Below are positions 43,801 to 54,492 of a DNA stretch of 57,844 nt, piece by piece. Positions within the stretch are counted from its first letter, which is position 1. Every line of letters begins with the position of its first letter. Source of the DNA: Bacteroidia bacterium. GTDB taxonomy: Bacteria; Bacteroidota; Bacteroidia; Bacteroidales; CAJPTX01. The notes beneath the pieces are model-generated. The model worked only from the letters and a program-made list of their open reading frames with translations. It ran no database searches and was not told where the DNA came from. Location of the stretch: contig PDTX01000013.1 in the NCBI GenBank assembly GCA_002749065.1, forward strand, positions 1 to 57,844, given 5' to 3'. A program made the position numbers and the translations under genes.

Positions 43801-44010
43801 CGCGTTCTCGAGGTTCTTGGTGATGGTGTTCTCGATGTCGGCCGCGTTCGCCCCCTGGTAGTAGGTGAACACGGTGATGAAGGGGAACTCCATCTCGGGG
43901 TAGAGGTCACGGGCCAGCTTCTGGTAGGAGTACAGGCCGAAGAGCAGCACCCCGACGAATATGAGCAGGGTGCTGATGGGCTTGCGTACGGCGATTTCGT
44001 ATATCTTCAT
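40873..44010 (-). CDS. RND efflux permease (AcrB/HAE1 type)
   Basis: A 1045-aa inner-membrane proton/drug antiporter with twelve membrane segments. It starts MKIYEIAVRKPISTLLIFVG and has the proton-relay Asp pair in GMVVDDAIVVLENI (about residue 400), the AVFLPLTMLEG motif, two large periplasmic loops (about 35-335 and 560-865), and LVGIVVKNGIVLVDYTN in TM10-11. GGAGG precedes the ATG. It forms the core of a tripartite pump with the adaptor and TolC-like genes upstream. Confidence 0.95.
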   Translation of the reverse strand: MKIYEIAVRKPISTLLIFVGVLLFGLYSYQKLARDLYPEMEFPFITVFTYYQGANAADIENTITKNLENALNTTPDLKQLTSRSQDNFSMVFLEFDWGTNLDEASNTVRDALARVQKSLPEGVDQPLIFKFNANMIPVLEYSVTAKESFDALPEIVEDVLVNPLNRVNGIGAINVSGGAKRAIQVDVDPQRLEAYRLTVEQVGMAISKENRNMPAGIVELGTSAVPLRVEAEFRASEELDSVVVGSFKGHQIFLCDVARVNDSLASQQLVVKRGGQRSVKMSIQKQSGGNTVTIVRDIVKELETLKANLPKDVQIEQLFNSAEFIESSLNSLGRTVMYAGLFVILVILFFLGRWRATFIIIITIPVSLIVAFSYLYLSGNTINIISLSSLSIAIGMVVDDAIVVLENITSQLERGSSPREAAIYGTNEVGLAVVATTLTVIAVFLPLTMLEGMSGIMFRPLGHIVSIVITVSTISALTLTPMLSSQLLRARRKEQLRRANRVQRAIGRMLGGLDNLYARVLTWTAHHRFITLGAASLIFVASLFLFPMIKTEFMPQSDNSRIQVKLTLPPGVSSAYTGELAEQVERMIKEENPEVKVIVLSYGAAGSDDLLAAFRGMKSNMVDMDIDLVKPGERTRSHVEISDAIRRSLGQLTEFDRFQVIAGGAQGGSQGAAKIEVQLIGHDLEETARYAELLAEKMRAIEGTRDVEVKNDPPQMQYNVRFDRSKLAAAGLNSSTAAAYVRNRINGLSASKYREAGSEYDIIVRYDQAHRASLEALNDITLYSSTGQPIKLSEVAQVSEFYAAPSIQHINRKRVMYVNSGIYRASLSTVVDQIWEAVNELDMPSSIAVSMGGTAKDQGETNSDMGQLLLLVLALVYIVMASQFESFKEPFIIMLSLPFAFTGVIVALMITGTKLNLISMIGGIMLVGIVVKNGIVLVDYTNLLRERGYSTFRAVVEGGKSRLRPVLMTALTTILGMLPLALSSGEGSEMWRPMGVAVIGGLTFSTFLTLIVVPAVYTMFASRGILSHRKKHRRAVVRAAKQQQA

Positions 44011-44021
44011 GCGGTGGCCTC

Positions 44022-45152
44022 CTACTTCTTATCGTCGGCCGTGGGCTTGCCGCCGTCCGGCTCGGGCTGCTCCTGGGCCACCACCTCCACCCGGGCCCCG
44101 TCCTTGAGCTCGCGGAGGCCGGTGTAGATCACCTCCTCGTCGCCCCGCAGGCCCTTCTCGATGACGATGTGGCGGTCGACCCGGCGACCCAGCTCCACCT
44201 CAACCCGGCGGGCGAGGCCGTCCTCCACCACGTACACGTAGCGCTGGTTGGTGCCCCGCTGGTGCTGCACGGCCAGGTCGGGCACCAGGACCATCTCGCG
44301 CTCGCCGAAGGAGAGCTTCGCGTTGGCGTACATCCCGGGGCGCAGCAGGCCCTCGGCGTTGGGCACCTGGACCTCCACGTCGAAGGAGTGCGACATGGGG
44401 TTGACCGTCGGCGACTTCCGGTAGATGGTGGCCGCGAAGCGCTTGCCGGGGTAGGTCGAGAGGGTCACCTCCACGGGCTGGGCGCCGCGCACGGCGGGGT
44501 AGAGCTCCTCGGAGAGGTTGATCTTCACCTTCACCGGGTCCACCTGCATGACCGTCAGGATGGCCGCGCGCCCGTTCGATGCCGGGGTGGGGGCCATGCC
44601 GTAGAGCTCGCCCTGGTTGTAGTAGCGGCCGGTGACCACCCCGCTGATGGGCGCGTCGATGTGGGTGTTCTCCGTCAGGTTCCTCACCTGCTGCTCCATC
44701 ACCCGGAGCTGGCTGGCCATCTGGTCGTGCTGCTGCTGCGATACGCTCCCCACCTTATATAGGGTGTCGAGCCGCACAAAGTCCACCCGCAGGGTGGCCA
44801 GCTGGGTCTGCTGGCTGAGCAGCTGGGTGGGGTCCATCTCCACGAGGCGCTGCCCGGCCTTGACGCGGTCGCCCACGTCCACCAGCACCCGCTTGATGCG
44901 CCCGGCCATCCCGGGCGACACCTGGTCCTCACGGAAGGGGGCCACCAGCCCCGAGAAGGACTTGCTCACGTCGAGCACCCGGCGCATCGCCCTGTAGGTC
45001 TTCACCCGTAGGGCCTTGGACTCGGCCTCCGCCTCGGCCGCCTTCTCCGCCTGCTTGCCGCCACCGCAGCCCGCGAGCGCGAAGGGTACTATCATCATGA
45101 GGGCCACCACGGCGGGGCGGGCGGCCAGAAGGGTATTGCGTATCGTATTCAT
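44022..45152 (-). CDS. RND pump periplasmic adaptor lipoprotein
   Basis: A 376-aa membrane-fusion protein. The lipoprotein signal (LMMIVPFALAGC) is followed by a lipoyl/biotinyl half (GRIKRVLVDVGDRVKAGQRL), a short coiled-coil hairpin (about 105-140), the second lipoyl half (THIDAPISGVVTGRYYNQGE) and beta-barrel and membrane-proximal domains. It is anchored in the inner membrane and bridges permease and outer-membrane channel. It lies 11 nt upstream of the permease. Confidence 0.94.
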   Translation of the reverse strand: MNTIRNTLLAARPAVVALMMIVPFALAGCGGGKQAEKAAEAEAESKALRVKTYRAMRRVLDVSKSFSGLVAPFREDQVSPGMAGRIKRVLVDVGDRVKAGQRLVEMDPTQLLSQQTQLATLRVDFVRLDTLYKVGSVSQQQHDQMASQLRVMEQQVRNLTENTHIDAPISGVVTGRYYNQGELYGMAPTPASNGRAAILTVMQVDPVKVKINLSEELYPAVRGAQPVEVTLSTYPGKRFAATIYRKSPTVNPMSHSFDVEVQVPNAEGLLRPGMYANAKLSFGEREMVLVPDLAVQHQRGTNQRYVYVVEDGLARRVEVELGRRVDRHIVIEKGLRGDEEVIYTGLRELKDGARVEVVAQEQPEPDGGKPTADDKK

Positions 45153-45209
45153 CTCGGTAGTCCGTATGCTGATTTTGTAGCCTGTGTCTCGAATTCGCGC
45201 GCCGCACGT

Positions 45210-46538
45210 CTAGCGGCCCAGGGCCTTGGTGTAGTCCACCGAGGCCTTGATGTAGGCGTGGATGGCCTTGTTGAGGTTGAGCGCCGCCTTGGTGTGCTCG
45301 GTCTCCGCGTCGGTGAGCTCGAAGATGGTGCCCCCCCCGGCTCCGTAGCGGGCACGGGCGATCTCTAGCCCCCGGGCCGCCAGCTCCATGGCCTGCTGGC
45401 TCGAGGCCATATTCTGGCGGGCCACCTGCATCTGGCTCCGGGCCACGCTGGCGCCCACCCGCACCTGCCGCTCGGCCGCCTCACGCTGGAGCGAGAGCTG
45501 CATCCGGGCAATCTTGAGCTGCTGGTTCTTCTTGATCTTGGTGAAGCCAAAGAAGAGGGGCACGTTCAGCCGCAATCCATACACGGTGCTCCGCTGCCAG
45601 TCGTAGTCGCCGATCTTCAGCTCATCATCCCCCCCCTGCACACCGTAGGTCGCCACGGCCGAGAGCGTGGGGTACATCGTGGCCTTCACCATCTCCGACT
45701 GGCTCCCCAGCTTCTCCTCCTGCAGGCGCATCATCCGCAGCTGGGCGTTCTGCCCCAGGTTCGGCTCCCCGTCCAGCGGCTCGCCCGGCAGGCTCTCGGC
45801 CATGCCCCGGAGCGTCCCCTCCACCGCGATGGGCTGGTCCTCCGGCAGGTTCAGCAACGACCTCAGCACCATGGCCGAGGTCTTCGCCCCGCTCCGGGCC
45901 TGGAGCAGGAGGGGCTCAAGGTTCGACACCTGCACCTGCGCCCGAATCAAATCGTACTCGGCCACCATCCCCTGCCCCCGCAGCCGCCGCACATTCTCGA
46001 GCGTCGCCCGGGCCGACTGCACCGACACCTCCATCACCCGGTAGCTCTCCTGGGCCAGCAGCAGCCCGGCGAAGGCCTCGCGCACATCCTCCCGCAGCGC
46101 GACCCTCGCCCCGGCGATCTCCTCCTCGGCCAGCGTCCCCTCCAGGCGGCTCATCCGGTAGCCCACGATGGTCGGCATGCTGAAGAGCGGGAGGGTCGCC
46201 GTGATACCCGCCTGGATGCTGTGCTTATTGCCCGTCTCTATCTCCTGCAGCCCCCTCGGGGTCGGAATCTTCACCTTGTTCTTCACGGGCTGCAGATTGT
46301 AGGAGGCGTTGGCCACCACCGTCGGCAGGAAGCCCCCGATCTTCTCCCACCTCAATGCCTCGGCCGACTCCCGCTTCTGCTGCGTGGCCCGGTAGGTCAG
46401 ATTCTCCCGCATGGCGCGCTCTATGGCCGCCTCCACCGTCAGGCGCAGCGTATCGCCCGGCCCCTGCGCGCGGGCCACGCCGCCCAGGGCCACCAGCGCG
46501 AAAGCTGTAAGTATCCTCATCCAACTACTCTTTGGCAT
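45210..46538 (-). CDS. TolC-family outer-membrane efflux channel
   Basis: A 442-aa protein with a signal peptide (MRILTAFALVALGGVARAQG after a 6-residue lead) and two OEP repeats: ALRWEKIGGFLPTVVANASY, ALREDVREAFAGLL, VKATMYPTLSAVATYGV and ARYGAGGGTIFELTDAETE. It provides the outer-membrane exit of the pump. GGAG lies 4-5 nt before the ATG at 46538. Second gene of the operon, 21 nt after tetR. Confidence 0.93.
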   Translation of the reverse strand: MPKSSWMRILTAFALVALGGVARAQGPGDTLRLTVEAAIERAMRENLTYRATQQKRESAEALRWEKIGGFLPTVVANASYNLQPVKNKVKIPTPRGLQEIETGNKHSIQAGITATLPLFSMPTIVGYRMSRLEGTLAEEEIAGARVALREDVREAFAGLLLAQESYRVMEVSVQSARATLENVRRLRGQGMVAEYDLIRAQVQVSNLEPLLLQARSGAKTSAMVLRSLLNLPEDQPIAVEGTLRGMAESLPGEPLDGEPNLGQNAQLRMMRLQEEKLGSQSEMVKATMYPTLSAVATYGVQGGDDELKIGDYDWQRSTVYGLRLNVPLFFGFTKIKKNQQLKIARMQLSLQREAAERQVRVGASVARSQMQVARQNMASSQQAMELAARGLEIARARYGAGGGTIFELTDAETEHTKAALNLNKAIHAYIKASVDYTKALGR

Positions 46539-46559
46539 AGCTCCATCTATCTATGTTGG

Positions 46560-47189
46560 CTACTTCGTATCCGGCCGTGCCAGGACGGCTTCTATCACGG
46601 ATATGCCCTCCGGGGTGGCAAGCCCACGCATCACGATCTGCACGTACTCCCAGGCCACGGCATTGGTCGAGCCCTCCCCACTACGGAATGCCTCCATATG
46701 CACCATGGCGTGGCTCAGCTCCACCAGTAGCTTGGCCGCGAACACGGGGTCGACATCCCGGCGCAGCAGCCCCAGCCGCATGCCGCTCTCCACGTGCTGG
46801 CCCGTGGTCTCGAGCTTCAGCATGTGGATACGCTTGTAGTACTCGCGCCAGAGCTCGGGGTAGAGGCGCTGGAGGTCGGTGTAGAAAAGGTGATGCGTCG
46901 TGCTGGCCTCCCATATGGCCCAGCGCATCACGGTCAGAAGCCACTCCACCGGGTTGCTCACCCGCCGGATGTCCTCAGGCACGGCGCAGGCCACGTCCTC
47001 GTAGAGCACGCACTTGATGAGCGTCTCCTTGTCGGCGAACATCTGGTAGATGGTCCGCTTCGAGGTGCCGCTCTCGGTGGCGATGTCGCTCATGGTCACG
47101 GGCTTGATGCCCCGCTGCCGCATCAGCCGCGCCGCCGTGTTCAGTACGCATGTCCGGGCTTGCTGCCCCTTTGCCCCTTCCTCCGTCAT
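46560..47189 (-). CDS. TetR-family repressor of the efflux operon
   Basis: A 209-aa regulator with an N-terminal HTH (NTAARLMRQRGIKPVTMSDI followed by ATESGTSKRTIYQMFADKETL) and an all-helical ligand domain. As the first gene of the operon it probably represses its own promoter and is released by pump substrates. No clear palindromic operator is visible in the 70 bp upstream. Confidence 0.92.
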   Translation of the reverse strand: MTEEGAKGQQARTCVLNTAARLMRQRGIKPVTMSDIATESGTSKRTIYQMFADKETLIKCVLYEDVACAVPEDIRRVSNPVEWLLTVMRWAIWEASTTHHLFYTDLQRLYPELWREYYKRIHMLKLETTGQHVESGMRLGLLRRDVDPVFAAKLLVELSHAMVHMEAFRSGEGSTNAVAWEYVQIVMRGLATPEGISVIEAVLARPDTK

Positions 47190-47208
47190 GACCTTTCCGT
47201 TTCAGCCG

Positions 47209-47216
47209 CGAAGGTA
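47209..47216 (-). promoter_or_regulatory. -7 box (TACCTTCG) of the efflux operon
   Basis: Seven of eight matches to TAnnTTTG, 19 nt ahead of tetR. A run of ten A (T on the minus strand) lies just upstream. Confidence 0.4.
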
Positions 47217-47344
47217 AGTAAGAAACCCAGAAAAAAAAAAGAGTTTTCAGGTTCTCTGTTTTTAGGCGATATGGATAGGCGCACCGCCGCTACGGGGCCA
47301 CCCCCCGGGTATTTGCCCCAACCGGCAGTGAATCACCCTGCTGC

Positions 47345-47382
47345 AAAAAGAAAGGGGGCGACGTATCGCTACGCCACTCCCC
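47345..47382 (-). terminator. Intrinsic terminator of clpB
   Basis: GGGG..GTGGCGTA/TACGTCGC..CCCC stem with wobble pairs, followed by TTTCTTTTT on the minus strand. Confidence 0.75.
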
Positions 47383-47405
47383 GTAACTCGGACCGATGCA
47401 CCGGG

Positions 47406-50006
<2,601 letters not shown>

Positions 50007-50289
50007 GTTTCTCCTTTCACCACCGCAGGGTGCAAGCCCTAGGCCACCGGCCCCTCGCTGTCAGGTCGGTCGGTCCTAGCAAGCCGCAGGAAAGGGGGCA
50101 AGGGGCTGAACAATAGATGTTAATTGGCAAAATCTGGGGGCTGAACACCACTGCCATTCTGTCACCTTTCCGGTTGATAGCGAGATAATTATGTCATGAT
50201 TCGGTGAGATACGATTAGGCAAGCTCCGGGTGGCAAGCCGGGGATTTTCTTAACTTTGCCAGCGGAAATGCAAACGGAACACGGAAAGG
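50007..50289. other. Divergent region between clpB and the DKNYY lipoprotein gene
   Basis: It holds two copies of GGGGCTGAACA (50102-50112 and 50137-50147, 35 bp apart) in the part likely to carry the clpB promoter, and a TAACTTTG box for the plus-strand gene. No CIRCE-like repeat and no gene are seen. Confidence 0.45.
50251..50258 (+). promoter_or_regulatory. -7 box TAACTTTG of the DKNYY lipoprotein gene
   Basis: Exact TAnnTTTG match 31 nt ahead of the start codon. Confidence 0.55.
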
Positions 50290-51375
50290 ATGGAAAAATC
50301 GCACCGCATACGTACACGCATGGGCCTACTGGGTATGCTATGCCTCCTGCTGGGCCTGGGCTCATGCCAGAAGATGTGGAGCCGCCTCCTCAAGCGCCAC
50401 GAGCTGGTGGACGCGCGGCTGTCGGGGAGCTACGCCTACTCGCCGGACAGGAAGAAAATCCTCTGGTTGAGCAGCGACGGGAGCGAGCTGGTGTATGAGT
50501 GGAGGGACATCGGCGCGGACGTGCAAACCTTCCGGGTGACCAGCCCCTGGTCGGGCCGCGACGCCCAGCACGTCTACGTCAAGGGCAAGCGCATCGACGG
50601 GGTGGACCACGCCAGCTTCGCCCCAATCCGCGCCGAGGAGGGCTGGAGCACGCGCTACCGCGACCGCTACCACGTGTACACAATACGCTACCCCGACGAT
50701 GACCCGCAGAACCCTGACCTCGCGGTGATTGCGGGCGCGAAGCCCGAGAGCTACGTCTGGCTGGGCCGCCCCTCCAGCTGCTGGGCCCGCGACAGCCAGC
50801 ACTACTTCTTCTACGACCAAATCGCCGGGGTGGACTACGCCAGCTTCCGCCTCCTCACGCCTATCCTCTACGCGGACAAGGACTCCGTCTACGCCTACCA
50901 GGGGCTGAACGAGCCGCTCCTGAGCCTGAGGGGCGACGGCACACCCCCCGACGAGTACGTCGTGATGGAGGAGCACGCAGTGCGGAGCCGGGCCCACCTC
51001 TACGTCCGCTGCAAGCCGCTCCACGGGGGGTGCCATACCCCGCGCCCCCTGGTGCAGGAAATCGCCATACGTGACCCGGAGAGCATCCGCCTCTGGACCA
51101 TGTTCAGGAGCTGGGCGGCCGTCGACGGCGTGGTGTACTACCTGGGAATGCCGGTGGAGGGGGCGGACGCGGAGAGCTTCGCGCCCCTCAACTCCTACTA
51201 CGACGACTTCGGGGCCGACCTGCAACACGTCTACGACAGGACCAAAGCCATACCGGGCGTAGCGCCGGAGGACGTAAGCTACAACTCGCAACGGAGGACC
51301 GTAGAGCTCGACGGCCGACCGTGGAGCTGCGAGAGCTGGAGCTTTGAGCCGGCCGGCAGCAGCTACAGCCGCTAG
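50290..51375 (+). CDS. DKNYY-repeat lipoprotein
   Basis: A 361-aa lipoprotein: basic start, hydrophobic core (MGLLGMLCLLLGLG) and lipobox LGSC. The mature part repeats the DKNYY pattern, for example RDAQHVYVKGKRIDGVDHAS, RDSQHYFFYDQIAGVDYASF, DKDSVYAYQG and ADLQHVYDRTKAIPGV. DKNYY proteins are surface or periplasmic proteins of unknown function. It is monocistronic and convergent with the next gene, from which it is separated by 30 bp. Confidence 0.82.
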   Translation: MEKSHRIRTRMGLLGMLCLLLGLGSCQKMWSRLLKRHELVDARLSGSYAYSPDRKKILWLSSDGSELVYEWRDIGADVQTFRVTSPWSGRDAQHVYVKGKRIDGVDHASFAPIRAEEGWSTRYRDRYHVYTIRYPDDDPQNPDLAVIAGAKPESYVWLGRPSSCWARDSQHYFFYDQIAGVDYASFRLLTPILYADKDSVYAYQGLNEPLLSLRGDGTPPDEYVVMEEHAVRSRAHLYVRCKPLHGGCHTPRPLVQEIAIRDPESIRLWTMFRSWAAVDGVVYYLGMPVEGADAESFAPLNSYYDDFGADLQHVYDRTKAIPGVAPEDVSYNSQRRTVELDGRPWSCESWSFEPAGSSYSR

Positions 51376-51405
51376 CCCTCCACGATGCCCTACCCCCGAG
51401 TAGGC

Positions 51406-52647
51406 CTACCCCTCCCCGCGCCGGGGATGCTCCCCGTACACCACCGAGGGGGGCAAGCCCTCCCCCAGCCGCGCAAGGTAGAGCGAGACGACCATACCCC
51501 CGACAGCCCCCAGCAGGTCGGGCATGCCGTCGCAGCAGAAGGTGAGCGCATCCCCACCGTCCTTCTCCACCTCGAGCATCGTGCCGTGGGTGTGCCGGCA
51601 GGGGGCGCGGCTTACGGTCCAGGCCTCCGGCTCCATCCCCCGGCGGATTACGTCCTCGGCCTCCCGCATGAAGCCCTCCGCTATGGCCAGGGAGCTACCC
51701 TCCGAGGCGGGGAAATCCGCCGCCAGACGCTCGTACTTCCTCCGGGTATGCACAGAGATGTGGTATTGGTACTTGGCCCGGTTAGCCAACATATGGCCAA
51801 TCTGCTCAGCGGCGGCCTCTCCGTAGCCCTCCTGGTAGAGCAAATCGGCCAGACGCTTCCTGGTTTGCCCTAGGTACTTCTCATCGGCCGGTCGGCTCAG
51901 GGCGATGAAAAGCAGACCAATCTGGACCGTCGGCTCGCCGGGGAAGCAGTAGGCCAGGTCGGCCCAGAAGTGGAAGGTCTCCCTGAAGTGCGGGTAGAGG
52001 TACTGGTAGATGGGCAGCGCCTCGTTCAGCCTTTCCTGCGCGATGAGGAAGCGCCCGTAGGCCCGGAGGGTATTCACGTCCACGGGGGTGGAGAAGGCGA
52101 CCTCCCGGCCCAGCGGCACGAGCCAATCGACCTCTATCCCCTCCTGAAGCACCCTCCGCTTGACCGCGGCATGCAGGCAGCTCAGCACGACCCTCGCGGC
52201 CCCCCGCCTGTCGGGGTAGGCATCGCACCCGGCGAGAATGGCGCAGAGGCTCCCATGGCCCCACGCGCCGATGAACTCCAGCAGGCGCACATCATCCGCG
52301 CCGCGGTACAGCTTCTCAGCCTGGAGTATGAGCCGGAAGTGGAGGTCGGGGTCTAGCTCGTGGGGCAGCGGCATGGCGACCAGGGAGTCGAAGTAGCGGT
52401 AGGCACGGCGGAAGTCCTCCCGGTCCAAGGCATCGCCGATGCGGTGGAGGAAGAGCGCGGCCTTGAGGCGTAGCAGCAACGGGCTCTGCGGATTGAAGTC
52501 GAAGACGAGGTCCTCGTCCCTGATTTCCCGGGCGGGGGCCAGCTCCCGGTAGCGATGGAGATAGACCCGCTGCAGCAGATTGGCCGCCTGGAGGTACTCC
52601 CCATCCGCGATTAGCTCCTCAATCTGGCTGCAGGCTTCCTCGTACAT
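51406..52647 (-). CDS. Unrecognised helical-repeat (TPR-like) protein
   Basis: A 413-aa soluble protein with no recognised family. Helix pairs spaced like TPRs are visible in the middle: NTLRAYGRFLIAQERLNEAL, PIYQYLYPHFRETFHFWADL and EKYLGQTRKRLADLLYQEGY. The C-terminus has a His/Cys-containing segment (APCRHTHG, TFCCDGM). The ATG at 52647 has GGAGG 8 nt upstream; an alternative GTG at 52677 overlaps the preceding stop. It is encoded directly downstream of the LRR/T9SS gene and is probably co-transcribed with it. Confidence 0.7.
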   Translation of the reverse strand: MYEEACSQIEELIADGEYLQAANLLQRVYLHRYRELAPAREIRDEDLVFDFNPQSPLLLRLKAALFLHRIGDALDREDFRRAYRYFDSLVAMPLPHELDPDLHFRLILQAEKLYRGADDVRLLEFIGAWGHGSLCAILAGCDAYPDRRGAARVVLSCLHAAVKRRVLQEGIEVDWLVPLGREVAFSTPVDVNTLRAYGRFLIAQERLNEALPIYQYLYPHFRETFHFWADLAYCFPGEPTVQIGLLFIALSRPADEKYLGQTRKRLADLLYQEGYGEAAAEQIGHMLANRAKYQYHISVHTRRKYERLAADFPASEGSSLAIAEGFMREAEDVIRRGMEPEAWTVSRAPCRHTHGTMLEVEKDGGDALTFCCDGMPDLLGAVGGMVVSLYLARLGEGLPPSVVYGEHPRRGEG

Positions 52648-52673
52648 GAATTCCCCCTCCGGCATTACGACGC

Positions 52674-54332
52674 TCACAGCTTGAAAAGGCCGATAGCCCG
52701 CCGCTCGCCCATGTAGTAGACCTCCAGCGTGTAGAGCCCCGGGGGGAGGCCGCCAAGGTCCAGGCGCGACAGCCCGACGGGGAGCTCGCCCGCCCGCACG
52801 CGCAGACCATCCGTCCGGAATATCCTGTAGTGGGCGGCGGCCTCGAAGGGGCTAGCGATGCTCAGCTGGGACCTCGTCGGATTGGGGAAAACGCTCATCG
52901 GCAAGCTGGCCACCTCCGCACGGCTGGCCACGTCGGGCGAAGGAGACGTAGGCAGCTTGATTTTTATCTCGCCGGAGCGTTTGACCATGAGGCTACGGGC
53001 ATCCTCCTTGCTGGTGTACTCATTGCCGCCGGTGACCTCCTGAATCTCGCTCTCCCCGCTCGCGCTGGAGAAGGTGATGAGGTCACCACCCCGAAGGCCT
53101 ATCTCACCGGGGAGCGTCAGCGTGTCGTGCCGCAGGGCTTGCCCACAGGCATCTTGCACATCCACAACGACCCTCGACTCCCGCTCGGTCCGCAGGGTCA
53201 TGGTGCACTCATCGGCGTACATCCTCGTGCGGAAACGCTTGAGGATGTGGGAGTTCCTGTAGATATCCAGACTCTGCTCAGGCACACGGAGAATGATGCC
53301 GGGCTTGGTGGCCGCTGGCTCAATGTCGATGTCCTCAGGTGTGAGATGTGGCAGATTGATTACACGCAGCTCGGCGTTCTTCACGAGGCTACTCCGGGCG
53401 ATTCTCCCCACGGTGCTGGCCAGATAGACCTCCCGGAGATTGGCCAAATCCCGGAACGCCTTCCCCTCCACCTCCCGCAGCGCGCCACCGAGGTAGAGCA
53501 CCTTCACGCCCCCACAGTTGGCAAACGCCCCATCGTCTATAGATTCAACCTCCTCAAGCTCAATACGTAGCGTGTCGCCCGGCGACTTCACCCCGCGGAG
53601 CACCCCGCCCGCCGTATCCACCAGCAGCCCCCCCATCTCCACGACCCTCACCGGGGGTGGCTTCGATGCCCCCTTCAGCTTATACTCGACGCGGAGGTGC
53701 ATATCCCCCTTCACCACGAAGCCACCCTCCATCCCGCCGAGCCGCATCGCGCCGCTATGCACGGAGAAGCTCTCGTACTGCTCCGGCTTCTTCGCGGAGT
53801 AGCTCACACGCTCGCCGCTGCTAAGCGTATTGACCTCCTGCGCTGATTTAGAGCCTGGTAGCACGATATCCAGACGCTTCAGGGCCTCATGGTCGATGCT
53901 CAGCACAAACCCCCGCTCCCCCACCCCAATGGTCATGTCCTCCTGCAGCTCGAAAGGGCCGACGTAGGGCCTACCGTTGCAGACGATGCGAACCCCCGGC
54001 GCGGCATCGTACGTAATCCTGATTTTGCTCCCGGCCTCAACCCTTGTCCCCCGCCGCCTCAGCGCAACGTAGCGATCATCCTTCCAGCATTCCACACGGA
54101 GCTTATGGGGGCGGTTCTTCGGCCAGCTTACCCTGTACTTCGTCTGCTTGGCGATGGCATGCTCGGGCAATCCCGCACCACTCATGGGATCTGCCGCAAG
54201 TCGCAGCGCAACGCCCCCCGATGCGCGCAAGCCCTTCATATCCATGGAGTAAGCCCACGAGAATGAGGACAAAATCAACATGCTTAGGCACACCAGCGTA
54301 AAGACTAGGAACCTTGTAGACTGTTTCCTCAT
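52674..54332 (-). CDS. Secreted LRR protein with T9SS sorting domain
   Basis: A 552-aa exported protein. Signal peptide (STRFLVFTLVCLSMLILSSF), a large unrecognised N-terminal half, three or four BspA-like LRRs (about 265-335; SIDDGAFANCGGVKVLYLGG, REVEGKAFRDLANLREVYLA) and a C-terminal T9SS-like domain (SVFPNPTRSQLSIAS ... HYRIFRTDGLRV ... GLPPGLYTLEVYY ... IGLFKL). It is the third T9SS client of the window and has no InlB repeats. The ATG at 54332 has GGAGG 8 nt upstream. Confidence 0.85.
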   Translation of the reverse strand: MRKQSTRFLVFTLVCLSMLILSSFSWAYSMDMKGLRASGGVALRLAADPMSGAGLPEHAIAKQTKYRVSWPKNRPHKLRVECWKDDRYVALRRRGTRVEAGSKIRITYDAAPGVRIVCNGRPYVGPFELQEDMTIGVGERGFVLSIDHEALKRLDIVLPGSKSAQEVNTLSSGERVSYSAKKPEQYESFSVHSGAMRLGGMEGGFVVKGDMHLRVEYKLKGASKPPPVRVVEMGGLLVDTAGGVLRGVKSPGDTLRIELEEVESIDDGAFANCGGVKVLYLGGALREVEGKAFRDLANLREVYLASTVGRIARSSLVKNAELRVINLPHLTPEDIDIEPAATKPGIILRVPEQSLDIYRNSHILKRFRTRMYADECTMTLRTERESRVVVDVQDACGQALRHDTLTLPGEIGLRGGDLITFSSASGESEIQEVTGGNEYTSKEDARSLMVKRSGEIKIKLPTSPSPDVASRAEVASLPMSVFPNPTRSQLSIASPFEAAAHYRIFRTDGLRVRAGELPVGLSRLDLGGLPPGLYTLEVYYMGERRAIGLFKL

Positions 54333-54381
54333 GATGAGCCCCTCCGTTTTCTCGCTACGAATCAATACGTAGACCACTTGC

Positions 54382-54412
54382 AAATGTAGCAAAGAATACT
54401 AACAACGCAAGC
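54382..54412 (-). promoter_or_regulatory. Promoter TTG-N19-TACATTTG of the LRR/T9SS gene
   Basis: Minus-strand CTTG at 54409-54412, 19-nt spacer, TACATTTG at 54382-54389, 49 nt ahead of the start codon. Confidence 0.65.
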
Positions 54413-54461
54413 ATGCCACCAGACGAATCGCCGAGATGCATACGCATTTCGCGCAAAGCCC

Positions 54462-54492
54462 CTTGCACATATCCAAAATCGCGCTACCTTTG
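54462..54492 (+). promoter_or_regulatory. Promoter TTG-N19-TACCTTTG of the nhaC leader
   Basis: CTTG at 54462-54465, a 19-nt spacer and TACCTTTG at 54485-54492. The next recognised gene on this strand starts 461 bp later, so the transcript has a very long leader or is a separate RNA. Confidence 0.65.

Noticed and set aside
41584..44127. 847-codon plus-strand frame opposite the RND permease gene
   Set aside because: Its product is a low-complexity mix of Val, Gly, His, Leu and Glu, typical of antisense frames in GC-rich DNA; the minus strand encodes an unmistakable AcrB-type pump.
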